Made by a program: the position numbers and the translations under genes. Under the pieces are notes generated by a model. The model had not been told where the DNA came from, did no database searches, and saw nothing but the letters and a program-made list of their open reading frames with translations. Of a stretch of DNA of 64,000 nt, positions 52,481 through 63,600 are shown in pieces. Position 1 is the first letter of the stretch, and each line of letters starts with the position of its first letter. Source of the DNA: JAYQKL01 sp038142705 (lineage in GTDB: Bacteria; Pseudomonadota; Alphaproteobacteria; RS24); NCBI GenBank assembly GCA_965217015.1, contig OZ244224.1, forward strand, positions 1,736,001 through 1,800,000, read 5' to 3'.

Positions 52481-54361
52481 CTAATCGTCTGATTTTGTCT
52501 CTTCTTCAGCCTCTTCAGCAGGTGCCTCTTCAGCAGGTGCTTCTTCAGCAGGTGCTTCTTCAGCAGGTGCCTCTTCAGCAGGTGCTTCTTCTTTGGCTGC
52601 TTTTTTCGCTTTGGCTTTTTTCGGCTTTTCTTTCGCCTCTTCTTTGTCTTCTGCAGCTGGCTCATCTGTGTTCAACGCCGCACCCAGAATATCACCCAAT
52701 GATGCGCCCGCGCTGGACGAACCATATTGCGCCACCGCTTCTTTTTCTTCAGCGATTTCAAGCGCCTTAATGGACAGGCTCAGACGGCGTGATTTGGAGT
52801 CAAAATTTGTTACCATCGCGTCAAGCTTATCGCCCACGGTGAACAATTCAGGGCGTTGGTCTTCGCGGTCCCGCGACAGGTCAGAGCGTCTGATAAAGGC
52901 GCCAAATTCTGAGTCGCCAACAGCCACTTCAAGCCCGCCATCAGTAACAGCAGATACGGTGCAGGTCACTGTATCGCCACGCTTTAGGCTACCAACACCT
53001 TCAAGCGGGTCACTATCAAGCTGTTTAATGCCCAAGCTGATACGCTCTTTATCAACATCAACATCAAGCACCACCGCTTCAACTTCCTGACCTTTGTTGA
53101 AACTTGCCAGCGCTTCTTCGCCAGACAGGTTCCAGTCTAAGTCAGACATATGCACCATGCCATCAACATCATTTTCGAGCCCGATAAACAAACCAAACTC
53201 GGTGATGTTTTTAATCTCACCAGTCAGTTTTGTGCCCGCAGGATATTTCTCGGCAAAGCTGTTCCATGGGTTGTCTGTGCATTGTTTAAGGCCGAGCGAA
53301 ATACGACGCTTGCTGCCATCAACTTCCAAAATCATCACTTCAACTTCTTGCGAGGTTGAAACAATTTTGCCCGGATGCACATTCTTTTTCACCCAGCTCA
53401 TTTCAGAAACATGCACCAAGCCTTCAACACCATCTGACAATTCAACAAATGCGCCATAATCAGTGATGTTGGTTACGCGGCCTGAGAAACGCCCGCCAAG
53501 TGGGAATTTGTTTTCGGCTTCTTCCCATGGGTCATTTTCAAGTTGCTTCATGCCCAAGCTAATGCGCATGGTTTCGTGATTGATTTTAATCACCTGCACT
53601 TTGACAGTTTCCCCAACATTCAAAACTTCAGATGGGTGGTTGATACGACGCCATGCAATATCAGTGACATGCAACAGGCCGTCAACGCCGCCAAGATCGA
53701 CAAAGGCACCATAATCGGTGATGTTTTTAACCACGCCTTCTGTAATCTGGTCTTCTGCCAGATTAGCAACAATTTTGCTGCGATCTTCGGCGCGTGTTTC
53801 TTCCATAATGGCACGACGCGAAACAACAATATTGCCACGACGGCGATCCATTTTCAAAATTTGGAAAGGTTGTGGTGTGTTCATTAAAGGTGTGATGTCG
53901 CGCACGGGGCGGATATCGACCTGACTGCCTGGCAAGAAAGCGGTTGCACCATCAAGGTCAACTGTAAAGCCACCTTTCACGCGACCAAAAATGACGCCTT
54001 CAACGCGCTCATTGGCTTCAAATTTCTTCTCAAGCACAGTCCAGCTTTCTTCGCGGCGCGCTTTATCGCGAGACAACACAGCCTCGCCCATCGCGTTTTC
54101 AATGCGCTCAAGGTAAACTTCAACTTCATCGCCAATTTTAACATCGGCGGCCTGACCTGCCATGGCGAATTCACGCAGAGGGATACGGCCTTCGGTTTTC
54201 AAGCCGACATCAATAATCGCGAGGTCGTTTTCAATTGAGGTGATGCGCCCTTTAACAACGCTACCTTCTAATACAGTGTTTGAGGAAAGGCTTTCCTCAA
54301 GCATTTTTGCAAAATCATCTTGTGACGGGTTAAATTCCGCCGGGGTCTGGGTTTCTGCCAC
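52481..54361 (-). CDS. rpsA: 30S ribosomal protein S1
   Basis: This 626-residue protein has six S1 RNA-binding repeats; FVDLGGVDGLLHVTDIAW, FVELSDGVEGLVHVSEMSW and FIGLENDVDGMVHMSDLDW are the clearest. It brings mRNA to the ribosome. The start is a GTG at 54361 (MAETQTPAEF) with AGGAGTT seven bases upstream; the in-frame ATG at 54379 lies upstream of that site and is unlikely. The protein is longer than most alphaproteobacterial S1 because of a Lys-rich stretch followed by an acidic C-terminal tail of repeated APAEE units, made by 15-bp tandem repeats around 52511-52590. Confidence 0.95.
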   Translation of the reverse strand: MAETQTPAEFNPSQDDFAKMLEESLSSNTVLEGSVVKGRITSIENDLAIIDVGLKTEGRIPLREFAMAGQAADVKIGDEVEVYLERIENAMGEAVLSRDKARREESWTVLEKKFEANERVEGVIFGRVKGGFTVDLDGATAFLPGSQVDIRPVRDITPLMNTPQPFQILKMDRRRGNIVVSRRAIMEETRAEDRSKIVANLAEDQITEGVVKNITDYGAFVDLGGVDGLLHVTDIAWRRINHPSEVLNVGETVKVQVIKINHETMRISLGMKQLENDPWEEAENKFPLGGRFSGRVTNITDYGAFVELSDGVEGLVHVSEMSWVKKNVHPGKIVSTSQEVEVMILEVDGSKRRISLGLKQCTDNPWNSFAEKYPAGTKLTGEIKNITEFGLFIGLENDVDGMVHMSDLDWNLSGEEALASFNKGQEVEAVVLDVDVDKERISLGIKQLDSDPLEGVGSLKRGDTVTCTVSAVTDGGLEVAVGDSEFGAFIRRSDLSRDREDQRPELFTVGDKLDAMVTNFDSKSRRLSLSIKALEIAEEKEAVAQYGSSSAGASLGDILGAALNTDEPAAEDKEEAKEKPKKAKAKKAAKEEAPAEEAPAEEAPAEEAPAEEAPAEEAEEETKSDD

Positions 54362-54489
54362 AGTCCAACTCCTATTCAAAAAAATATAATGCCAGTCGGT
54401 TGAGTCCGACGGTCTTCAAGTCGCAAAGCACCATTGCCTGCGTCCAGCAATTATTGGGATTTTTATCAAAATGGTTTGGATTTCAGGCT

Positions 54490-55128
54490 TTATTTACTCT
54501 TTATGAGTGCCAGAGCCATTTCGAATGCCTCTTCTATAGCCAATTCTGACGTATCTAGCAAGAGGGCATCTTCAGCTTGTTTTAAGGGCGCGATGGGGCG
54601 CTCCTCATCAAGCTTATCGCGCTGGCGTAAATCGGCTAAAATATCAGCCTCTAAAAGCGTTGGGTCTTTTTCTTTTAGCTCCAGCCAGCGCCGGTGCGCG
54701 CGGATTTCAGGGCGCGCTGTCACAAAAATTTTCACATCAGCCTGCGGACAAACCACTGTGCCAATATCGCGCCCGTCAATCACCGCGCCGCGCCCGCCCG
54801 GTGGTTGCTGCGCGAAGCGGCGTTGTAAATCCAAAATTTCAGCCCGCACTTGCGCAATCGCGGCGACTTTTGCGGCAGCGGCGCCAACCTGTGCGGTGCG
54901 AATGGCTTTGGCGTCAATGCTGAGCGGGTCCAGCGCGCGTGCGGCCTTAACGGCATCAGCCTCATTTTGCGGGTCGCCATTTTGCTGCAAAACCAAATGC
55001 GCCACCCCGCGATATAAAGCGCCAGTGTCGAGATAAGCATAATCTAAATGGCTGGCAAGGCGGCGGGCTAATGTGCCTTTGCCAGCTGCTGCCGGTCCGT
55101 CAATCGCGATGATAATAGCTTGGGTCAT
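54490..55128 (-). CDS. cmk: Cytidylate kinase
   Basis: This 212-residue NMP kinase phosphorylates CMP and dCMP. It has the P-loop IDGPAAAGKGTLARRLA at the N terminus, YLDTGALYRGVAHL for CMP binding and a DGRDIGTVVCPQADVK segment. It sits between aroA and rpsA, the conserved order. The 128 bases to rpsA hold the S1 leader with no gene. Confidence 0.96.
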   Translation of the reverse strand: MTQAIIIAIDGPAAAGKGTLARRLASHLDYAYLDTGALYRGVAHLVLQQNGDPQNEADAVKAARALDPLSIDAKAIRTAQVGAAAAKVAAIAQVRAEILDLQRRFAQQPPGGRGAVIDGRDIGTVVCPQADVKIFVTARPEIRAHRRWLELKEKDPTLLEADILADLRQRDKLDEERPIAPLKQAEDALLLDTSELAIEEAFEMALALIKSK

Positions 55129-55166
55129 AAATCTTATACTTTATATATAGGCAAATCTGGGCATGA

Positions 55167-56540
55167 TTATGAGCCTGCAATCTCCATGTGCGCATTCAGC
55201 GCGCGCATCAGGTCAAAAAACGCCGGAAAGCTGGTGGCAATCATGCGGGTATCATCGACTGTTATTGGTTTTTGCGCGGCCAGACCCAGCACCAAAAAGC
55301 TCATGGCAATCCGGTGGTCCAAATGGGTTTCAACCACCCCGCCGCCTGGCACCTGACCATCACAGCCATGTATTTTCATGGCGTCGTCAAATTCTTCGAC
55401 CTCAACCCCATTGGCACGCAGCCCCGCCACAACAGCAGAAAGGCGATCGCTTTCTTTCACCCGCAATTCGCCAAGGCCTGTCAAATGAGTGGTGCCGCGT
55501 GCAGTGGCAGCGGCCATGGCCAAAATGGGATATTCATCAATCATGCTCGGCGCCCGATGGGCTGGCACATCTATGGCGTTTAAGCTGGTGGCATGAATGG
55601 TGAAATCCGCTACTGTCTCGCCCGCCGCCTCGCGCTGATTTTTGCGCTCAATTTGCGCGCCCATTTCTTCAAGGCAAGTCCATAACCCATTGCGATGCGG
55701 GTTCACCATGACATTATTTATTGTCACCTTTGATTGCGGCACCAATAAAGCGGCGACAAGCGGAAACGCCGCCGATGACGGGTCGCCCGGCACAATAATT
55801 TCAGTGCCAGTAAGCCGGGCCTCGCCGGTGAGCCGAATCTCAACACCGCTCGCGTCTGTGTGGCTTTCAATATCGGCACCAAAAAGTTTTAGCATTCTTT
55901 CCGTATGGTCGCGTGTCGGGTGGCTTTCGCGCACAATGGTTTGCCCAGGCGCGCCAAGCCCCGCTAATAAAATCGCTGACTTAACCTGCGCTGATGGCAC
56001 GGGCAGTTCATACGCTAATGGCAGCGCGCGGGCTGGCGCGTCAAGCTGCAAAGGCAGTTTATCTGTATCGCTTTTAGGGTCGCTTCCATCGGGTTTGCGA
56101 AACACCGCGCCCATTTGTGTGAGCGGGTCAATCACGCGCCCCATGGGCCGCTTTGACAAAGAGGCATCGCCGATACAGTGCCCGCTTGCCCCTGCGCCGA
56201 CCATTGCGCCCATCACCAGCCGCACCCCCGTGCCAGCATTGCCAAAATCCAAAGCGCTTTCTGGATTGGTGAGGCCGCCATTGCCAACCCCAGTTACCTG
56301 CCAATGCCCGTCTTGTATTTGTTCAACTTTGGCACCCATCGCGGCCATAGCACGCCCGGTTGCCAGCACATCATCACCTTCTAGCAGATGATGAATATGC
56401 GTTGTGCCACTGGCCAGCGCGCCCAATATAAAGGAGCGATGCGAAATAGATTTATCACCCGGTATCACAACTTCACCTGCTAGAGGTGTCGTGGCGGCAC
56501 TGGCGCTTGCGGGCTTTGCATTCTCAAGGCTTGCGGTCAT
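55167..56540 (-). CDS. aroA: 3-phosphoshikimate 1-carboxyvinyltransferase (EPSP synthase)
   Basis: This 457-residue enzyme makes EPSP in the shikimate pathway to chorismate. It has GDKSISHRSFILGAL, DFGNAGTGVRLVMG, the shikimate-binding RPMGRVIDPL, GDPSSAAFPLVAAL, and DEYPILAMAAATA near the C terminus. The ATG at 56540 follows GGAA; an in-frame TTG upstream is weaker. In the DFGNAGTGVRL loop there is a Gly followed by Ala, close to the class II glyphosate-tolerant pattern, but class cannot be settled by eye. It heads the long minus-strand run to folC. Confidence 0.96.
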   Translation of the reverse strand: MTASLENAKPASASAATTPLAGEVVIPGDKSISHRSFILGALASGTTHIHHLLEGDDVLATGRAMAAMGAKVEQIQDGHWQVTGVGNGGLTNPESALDFGNAGTGVRLVMGAMVGAGASGHCIGDASLSKRPMGRVIDPLTQMGAVFRKPDGSDPKSDTDKLPLQLDAPARALPLAYELPVPSAQVKSAILLAGLGAPGQTIVRESHPTRDHTERMLKLFGADIESHTDASGVEIRLTGEARLTGTEIIVPGDPSSAAFPLVAALLVPQSKVTINNVMVNPHRNGLWTCLEEMGAQIERKNQREAAGETVADFTIHATSLNAIDVPAHRAPSMIDEYPILAMAAATARGTTHLTGLGELRVKESDRLSAVVAGLRANGVEVEEFDDAMKIHGCDGQVPGGGVVETHLDHRIAMSFLVLGLAAQKPITVDDTRMIATSFPAFFDLMRALNAHMEIAGS

Positions 56541-56652
56541 TTTAGGTTCCGTAATCTTTTCTGAAGGCAATTGAGAAAAAATATTTGCTCTTTTTTACAT
56601 GAATCTGTTTGCTTAAAAAGCAAAAAAGACTTAATGGAAATTGAGTAAAGTT

Positions 56653-56679
56653 TTGACACTTGCCGCGCCGTGTGGCAAG
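56653..56679. promoter_or_regulatory. TTGACA element with a 6-bp inverted repeat between aroA and the FYDLN gene
   Basis: TTGACA (56653-56658) is followed by CTTGCC and, nine bases on, GGCAAG (56674-56679). No good -10 lies at the usual distance. The hairpin is in the leader of the FYDLN-type gene and may be a protein- or RNA-level control site. Confidence 0.3.
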
Positions 56680-56717
56680 GGGAGATTTGATAAAAATAGT
56701 TTTTTGGAGATGTTGCC

Positions 56718-57104
56718 GTGTCAAAGGAAAAACTTGGTATTAAACGTCTGTGTGAGTCCTGTGGTGCCAAATTTTATGATTTGAATCGTTCACCGATTAT
56801 TTGCCCAAAATGTGAGGCTGAATTTAACCTCGAAGAATTGGCCAAGCCAGCGCCGGTTAAACTTGTTGAGCCAACAGCTGACGCACCTGATGAAGATGGC
56901 GATGACGAGAATGAAGATGATGACGCCACAGAGATGAATCTAGACGATGATAACACCGTCTCCTTTGAAGATTTATCTGAAGATGACGACGATTCCGACG
57001 ATGATGACATAGACAGCTTTGTCGAAGGTGATTTTGATGAAGATGTCGATGATAATCTCGACGATGACGATGATGACATCACCATTATTGAAGATGATGA
57101 CTAG
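56718..57104 (+). CDS. FYDLN-acid-type zinc-ribbon protein (TIGR02300 family)
   Basis: This 128-residue protein is typical of alphaproteobacteria. The N terminus has two CxxC pairs around the name-giving segment (CESCGAKFYDLNRSPIICPK), likely a zinc ribbon. From residue 50 on it is almost entirely Asp and Glu. It begins with GTG after GGAG. Its function is not known; an acidic tail plus zinc ribbon suggests binding to basic proteins or RNA. It stands 67 bases upstream of tRNA-Ala on the same strand, an order seen in related genomes. Confidence 0.92.
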   Translation: MSKEKLGIKRLCESCGAKFYDLNRSPIICPKCEAEFNLEELAKPAPVKLVEPTADAPDEDGDDENEDDDATEMNLDDDNTVSFEDLSEDDDDSDDDDIDSFVEGDFDEDVDDNLDDDDDDITIIEDDD

Positions 57105-57171
57105 TTTCAATTTTCAGCATTTTAGGCTTGCCTGAAACGCTGTTTTGAGACATAAGCATAATCTTGAAAAA

Positions 57172-57247
<76 letters not shown>

Positions 57248-57348
57248 TTTACCCTGTACCCGCGTCGCTTTTATAGGCAGCCTCTGTCAGTACCCTGTAA
57301 GTAGCTTACGTCAAAAGAATAAAAATTTAGACGGGGTGAGATAAGTTG

Positions 57349-57376
57349 TTGACAGTTATTCTCATTCCTGTAAATC
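57349..57376 (+). promoter_or_regulatory. Possible promoter for the giant gene
   Basis: TTGACA is followed after 16 bases by TAAATC. The -35 is perfect and the -10 weak (three of six). An ATTCTCATTC stretch between them recalls half of an iron-regulator site. The leader to the giant gene would be about 270 bases. Confidence 0.3.
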
Positions 57377-57453
57377 TAATTTCGTAAACGTATCTTTGTG
57401 TTTCATTTTGTATTGCGTAAAGCAGTTAACAAACAAGAATAAAAGAGACATAG

Positions 57454-57609
57454 ATGACGTTTCCTCATGTAACGTTCTCAAGATTTTTGCCTAACGCACC
57501 ATCAAAACACATGTTTGCGAAGCGTGCCTTTTTGCGTGCGCGAATCTCTTGCGGATTGTTTTCTCCTGTCTTTTTTGTCCTTAACCAAAAATTTAGTTTT
57601 ACCGTTTAA
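57454..57609 (+). CDS. Possible 51-residue basic peptide upstream of the giant gene
   Basis: An ATG frame of 51 codons (MTFPHVTFSRFLPN..., ending KFSFTV) has a weak AAGAGA site upstream. It is rich in Phe, Arg and Lys, with a short hydrophobic run near the end. It lies in the leader of the giant gene, ending 43 bases before that ATG. It may be a leader peptide or chance; no homologue comes to mind. Confidence 0.25.
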   Translation: MTFPHVTFSRFLPNAPSKHMFAKRAFLRARISCGLFSPVFFVLNQKFSFTV

Positions 57610-57652
57610 TTCAGTTTGAAACGCAAAAAGATCTGACCTTCAGGAGAATAAA

Positions 57653-60600
57653 ATGTTTCACGATGTAAAGTTCCTCAAATCCATTTTGCTAGCCAGCACT
57701 TCTTTTTCACCTCTGCAATTTGTGAAGAAAGATGCTGCAGCTGCGCTTGAGAATAAGAAACAGACAGGCAGCGAAAATACAGGTAGCGAAAATACAGGTA
57801 GCGAAAATATCGCACCACGCAATGTGGTTCAAAAGACGATGTGGCAAAATCTGTTTGATGTGTTTGATGAAACAAATGGTCTAACGGAAGATGAAATCCA
57901 AAATAAAAAATCAGCTCAAAAACCAAATCGCCGACGCCTGAAGGTCGAATTGTCGGTGACGCCTTTGCTGGCTGGTTTGCTGGCCGCTTGTGGTGACACA
58001 AAATATGTGCCTATCGGTGGCGGCACAACCACACCACCCACACCGCCAACCACACCACCGACCACACCGCCGACCACACCTCCAGGTGGTGGCACGCTCA
58101 ACCCGTTGCCGTTTGATGTCTATGTTGCCGATGGCACGGTTGAGGGCGCAAAAATTTATGTTGATGATGGCGATGGCGTGTTTGAAGCCGATGAGGACAC
58201 ATTGGTCGGCACAACCGATTCGACAGGACGAGTCCGTCTGGACGCGGCTCATGCCGGCAAAAAGATTTACGCTGACTTGACTGGCGCGAAAGATTTGTTC
58301 ACCGACCAGACTATTCATGGCGGCGTTTACAATGCGACAGCTGGCGCGCGCGGCGCGTCTGATGTCATTATCTCGCCTATTACAACCGCGCTTGCCGCCC
58401 TGAAAGCCCATGCAACAAGTTTGGGGGCGACGCTGACCGACCAGCAGGCGATTGAAAAGCTGTTTGGTGCCGGCACGCATATCACGCTTGATGATATCAA
58501 TAATGCTGACAATTATATTATGCCAGCGGCTGGCACTTATGCGGCGCGTTCTCCGTCCGGTATTGCCGAGGCGATTGCCAAGCTTTCCATTGAGTTGCAG
58601 GTACTGTTCGAGCTAGATGATGGTGTCGGCGACGGGTTTTCGGCAGCAGATGTCGCCAAAGTTGTGCGCGAAAAGCTTTATGATGGCTATGATAGAACCA
58701 CCGACTTAACGGGCGGTACGCTAACCCTCGCGGCGGCACGCATTGCTGAAGCTGAACAGCGCGGCGCGGGCGAGCCTCTGGCTCATCCGGATATCACCCG
58801 CGGCGATAATAAAAGCGACAGCACCAATGAAGACACCGCCATCACCATTGATGTAGCGGATTGGGGCTTCCGCGATCCGGTGGGGAATACGGGCGGAACG
58901 GATTCCACTTTCACCTCTGTTACCATCAGCACCATCACATTGCTTCGTCCTGGTGGTAATCTGACTGGTGCGGCAGCGGGTAAATTCGTGCTGGCTGACG
59001 GCACCGATGCCGGCGCAACCATCACATTCGCGCAATTGGCGGGTCTAACTTTCGTGCCAGCGTCCAATGTGTTTGGCTCTGTCACTATTGTGTTCAATCT
59101 CAATGATGGGGAGCAAAATTCTGATAACGCAACCTTGAAATTCACCATTGCTTCGGTCAATGACCTGCCAAGCGATATTGAGCTGAGCGGTGACCGCGAT
59201 ACAGAGGCTGGCAAAGATAATGAACAATATGTGCTGCATAATGGCAAAATTGTTCTGAAAGACGGCACGATTGCTGGCGCCTTGTCCACGGCGGATTTTG
59301 AAACCAATGCCGATGACGCCACGGGCGCGCAAACCGGCATCACATATTCTTTGGGCGGCACACATGGCGCGCTGTTTGAGGTTGTTGGCGGTAAACTGCA
59401 ACTCAAATCCGGCGCGACACCGCTTGCGGCTGGCGAAAAATACACGGTCGTCATCACCGCAACTGATGCCGATGGTGGCTCTTATTCTGAAACCTTTGAA
59501 ATTATTCAAGGCGGCGCTTATGTGGAAACCGGCGCGGCTGGCTCAGAGGTGCGCACTTATTCTAATGGCGCGGGTCTGGCTGATGAAAACGCCACCGGTC
59601 CGGTGCTGATTGGTAAATTGGGCGAGGAGGGCGTTAATGCCGCCAGCGCAAATGTCTCTTGGGCGTTTGCGACAGGTGGCGCGGATAATGCCGATTTCGC
59701 GCTGGTTGGCGGCGACACATCTATCACGCTTGGCTCGGCGGCAACCACTGCGCTGGCACCGGCAACTGATGGCGGCAAATATGTCGTGTTGTCTGCTGCT
59801 GGCACGCTGTCGCTTTCTGCAACATTGCCAAGCACGGGCTTTGCGATTGCACAACTCAATTCTGATGGCTCGGCCTTTGCCTGGAACCTTCTCGGCACTG
59901 ACCTGACGCTGGACACAGATTCGGTTGACCTGACGGCGGGCGCGAAAAGCCTTTCTTGGTATCTGCTTTACACGGGCAGCGCGTCGATTGGTGATTATGA
60001 AGCCACTGGCGGCCCTGACTCGAAAACCATCAAGCTGACCAGCTCGCTGAGTTCAGAGCAGGATTACACAACCCCCGTCACTGCCTTTACCGGGCAAAAA
60101 GGGGCTGATGCAACCGGCGATGCGTCTGATGCTGATGTGCGCACCTTCAGCTATTCTGGCGGCGCGATAACGCATACAGATGAAGCGGCAGTGGCAGCGA
60201 TTGTCGGGGTCAAAGCGAGCGCGACCCTTGCCACGCATCTGACTTTCACCGCAGACACAGTTGGCACAGGCGGCAATGCGATTTCCGTTGCCATTGTTAT
60301 CGGCACCAGCACTGGTTCCGGCGTGGACAGCGTTGCGGTTTCCAGCAATGCCATCACCATCACGCTGAATGAAGACGGCGCGACAATGGACGAAATCAAA
60401 GCAGCTGTGGACGCTGACACAGACGCGGCTGCCCTGGTGGATGTCGCGGTTGCTGCCAATCAAGGCAGCACAAGCCAAACCGCGGCTGTTTCCGCGACAA
60501 GTCTTACTGGCGGGGTTGATGCAGCTGCTGCAGACCCAGCCCATCGTGATTTGGACATTGCGGCGGGGAATATTTATCTGCCCGACAGCGACACCAAAAT

Positions 60601-63600
60601 TTCATGGGACGCGGTCACAGATTTGCGCCTGCCAGATGGCAATGATGATTTTTATATTGTCGTTGTTGTGGACGATGCCAATGACACAACTGGCACGGTT
60701 CAGGCGGTCACGAGCCTGAGCGATTCCAGCCTCACTGGCAAAACATTTTATGTCATTGGCGAAACCGAACCGCGCGAAACCCTAGTTCAGGCGAGCGCGA
60801 CCATTGCCACGCATTTGACCTTTACCGCCAAAACGGCTGGCACAGGCGGCAATAATATTTCGGTTGCCATTATAATTGGCACCAACTCCGGTTCGGGTGT
60901 GAATAGCGTTGCGGTTTCCAGTAACGCGATAACCATCACGCTGGATACAGGTGGCGCGACACTGGACCAAATCAAGACGGCTGTTGATGGTTACCCCTCG
61001 GCCACCACGCTGGTAGATGTGACCATCGCTGCCAATCAAGGCAGTACGACGGTAACAACCGCCGTTTCAACGACAAGTCTTACCGGCGGTGGCACCGCGA
61101 CAGGCGCCGCGCCGACAGCCAACACAACCGGCACCGCGCAAACGGGTGGCGCGCTCAAATGGACGCAAACCACCGACAAGACCCATGATTATAAGGTCAA
61201 TATCCGCGATGTGAACGACAACGCGCCGGTTGGTACAAATGACACGGCGGCGGTTGATGAAGACGCCACCGCCACGGGCAATGTGCTGACCAATGACACA
61301 GATGCCGATATTTCGGCAGCGCATAACACGCTGAAAGTCAGCCAGGCTGGCACGGCAAGCGCGGATACAGCCGTGCCGACCGGCGCCACTGGTGTGCAAA
61401 TCACCGGCGCTTATGGCACGCTGACCATCAAAGCCGATGGCTCTTATAGCTACAGCGCAGACGGCACCGCCGCGCAGGCACTCAAAGCGGGTGCTACCGC
61501 GACTGACACTTTCAATTATGAGGTCTCTGACGGTGTCAACACCGACACGGCAAGCCTGACTTTCACCGTCACGGGCGTGAATGACGCGCCAAGCGCGGTG
61601 GCACTTTCGGCCTTTATCTTAAATGGTGATGGGCTGACAAGCGGCGCCGTGAAAATCGGCGACCTGTCCTCTACCGATGCCGACACGGGCGACACGCACA
61701 CCTATTCGCTGTCTGGCGCCGATGCCGGGCTGTTTGAAATCCGCAATGGCAACGAACTGTGGTATAAGGGCGGCAGCGACGGGCTGAAAGGCGAGGGTCA
61801 GACTTATGCGCTGACCATCACCTCAACCGATGCCAGCGACGCGACGGCCTCGCAAGCGGTCACCATCACGCAATCGGGTGTGTATCTAACGCAAAGCGAC
61901 AACACCAAAGTCTATACCAGCAGCGCCACCGCGTTGATTGATGAAGAGGTGGACGCCTCTAAATCACCAGTTCTGCTCGGCACGCTGGGCGACCATAGTG
62001 GTTCCACTAATTTCACAACCTCAACAACCGGCTTTGACATTATTGACGGCTTCGCGTCCATCATTGTGGCCGCCAATGAAACGGTTAGCGTGACCGCTGC
62101 CTCAGATTTCGGCAAATATGTCGTGCTGGCCGCCGATGGCACCAGCATTTCGCTCTCGGCAACTGCGACAGGCAATGTTATCGGCCAGTTGGACTCAGCT
62201 GGCGCGTCTAATGCGGTCACCGCATTGGCTTGGGGCGTGTCTGGTCTTTCTTATGCTTCTGGCACGCTCACCCTGACCGGCGGCTCTGGTGTTTCTTATT
62301 CCGCTGGTCAGCGGCTGGTTTATTCTGGCACGGATTCCGGCGATGCTGATGCAACAGGCGGCGCTGAAACGCTGGACCTGACCATTAATGGCGTGTCCAT
62401 TCAGGATTATACGACACCGGTCACAAATTTCACCGGGCAAACGGGCATTCAGCGCGATGGCGAAACCACCGGCAGCGATAATATAGACGCCAAAACCTTT
62501 GCCCTGACGCAAAGCCTCTCGCTCGCGGCGGGGACATCTGTTGCGCTGACGGCAGATGGGACCACAGCCGTGGACACAACAACCGATGGCGGCAAATTTG
62601 TCGTTTACACATCAAGCGGCGTGGAGTTGCGCGATTATTGGCAAACCACAACCGGCGAATATCTGCTTGGCCAGCTTGACAGCGCGGCGACAGCCTTCGC
62701 TTGGACAGCGTCAGGTCTCAGCAATACTGACCTGACCATTGCCAGCAATAATATCGCGCTGGCGGCCGTTGCCGCCTATACGCAAGCGGCGCAGGATATT
62801 CATGTCACCGGCGCGCATAGCCTCAGCACGATTGCGGGCATCACGGCGGTGAAAGCGTCGGGTTCTTTGAGTTTACAGGGTGCAGTGCGGGTAACATATA
62901 CGGCTGTTTCGGCAGGCACAGACGGCAATTCCATTACCATTCAACTTGATGTAGATGCCACCGCCGGAAGCGTAACCGTTACCGGGAATTCTATAGTTGT
63001 GGGGACGGGATCTACCTTCTCAACGCAGCAGGTCGTCAATTGGATAAATAACGATTCAGAGGCGTCAGCTCTTGTGGTGGCAACCCTTAATGGCAACAGT
63101 GCAAATATTGCCAGCTTTAACGATTTAACCACAAGCCTTTCGGGCGGGGTTACGGGTCGCGATACATCGCTGGCGGTTGCTGGCGGGGCGATTTATCTGC
63201 CCGATAGCGATACCAAAATCAGCTGGGACGCAAGCTCGGATATCGCCATCACGGCAGATTCCATCATTGTTGTGGTTGTTGATGATGCAACAGACACAAC
63301 CGGCACCATTCAGGCCGTTACTGCGCTGGACGATTCCAGCCTGAGCGGCAAAATTTTCTATGTGCTGGGCGAGGCCACAGCGGCGGGTGTTGTCACTTAT
63401 AACACCGGCACCGCGCAAACGGGTGGTGCGTTGCAGTGGCAGGCTTCGGACAAGACCTATAATTACAAAATCACGCTGAACCCGCTTGATGATGAAGCAC
63501 CAGAAATTTCTGGCGCGGCGCAAGACGACATCACAGGCGGCGGCGCGAATATCACCTTTGACAGCGCCACCAGCCCAACATCGGCCACGGTGGATTTTGC

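Larger units (their letters stand above)
57248..57652 (+). other. 405-base spacer upstream of the giant surface-protein gene
   Basis: This AT-rich stretch, unusually long for this compact window, separates tRNA-Ala from the giant gene. It holds a possible promoter at 57349-57376 and a 51-codon open frame at 57454-57609, described separately. The ribosome binding site of the giant gene (CAGGAG) ends eight bases before its ATG. Apart from these I see no repeats or RNA gene in it. Confidence 0.7.

Noticed and set aside
54361..54379. ATG at 54379 as rpsA start
   Set aside because: The AGGAGTT ribosome binding site lies downstream of this ATG and fits the GTG at 54361.
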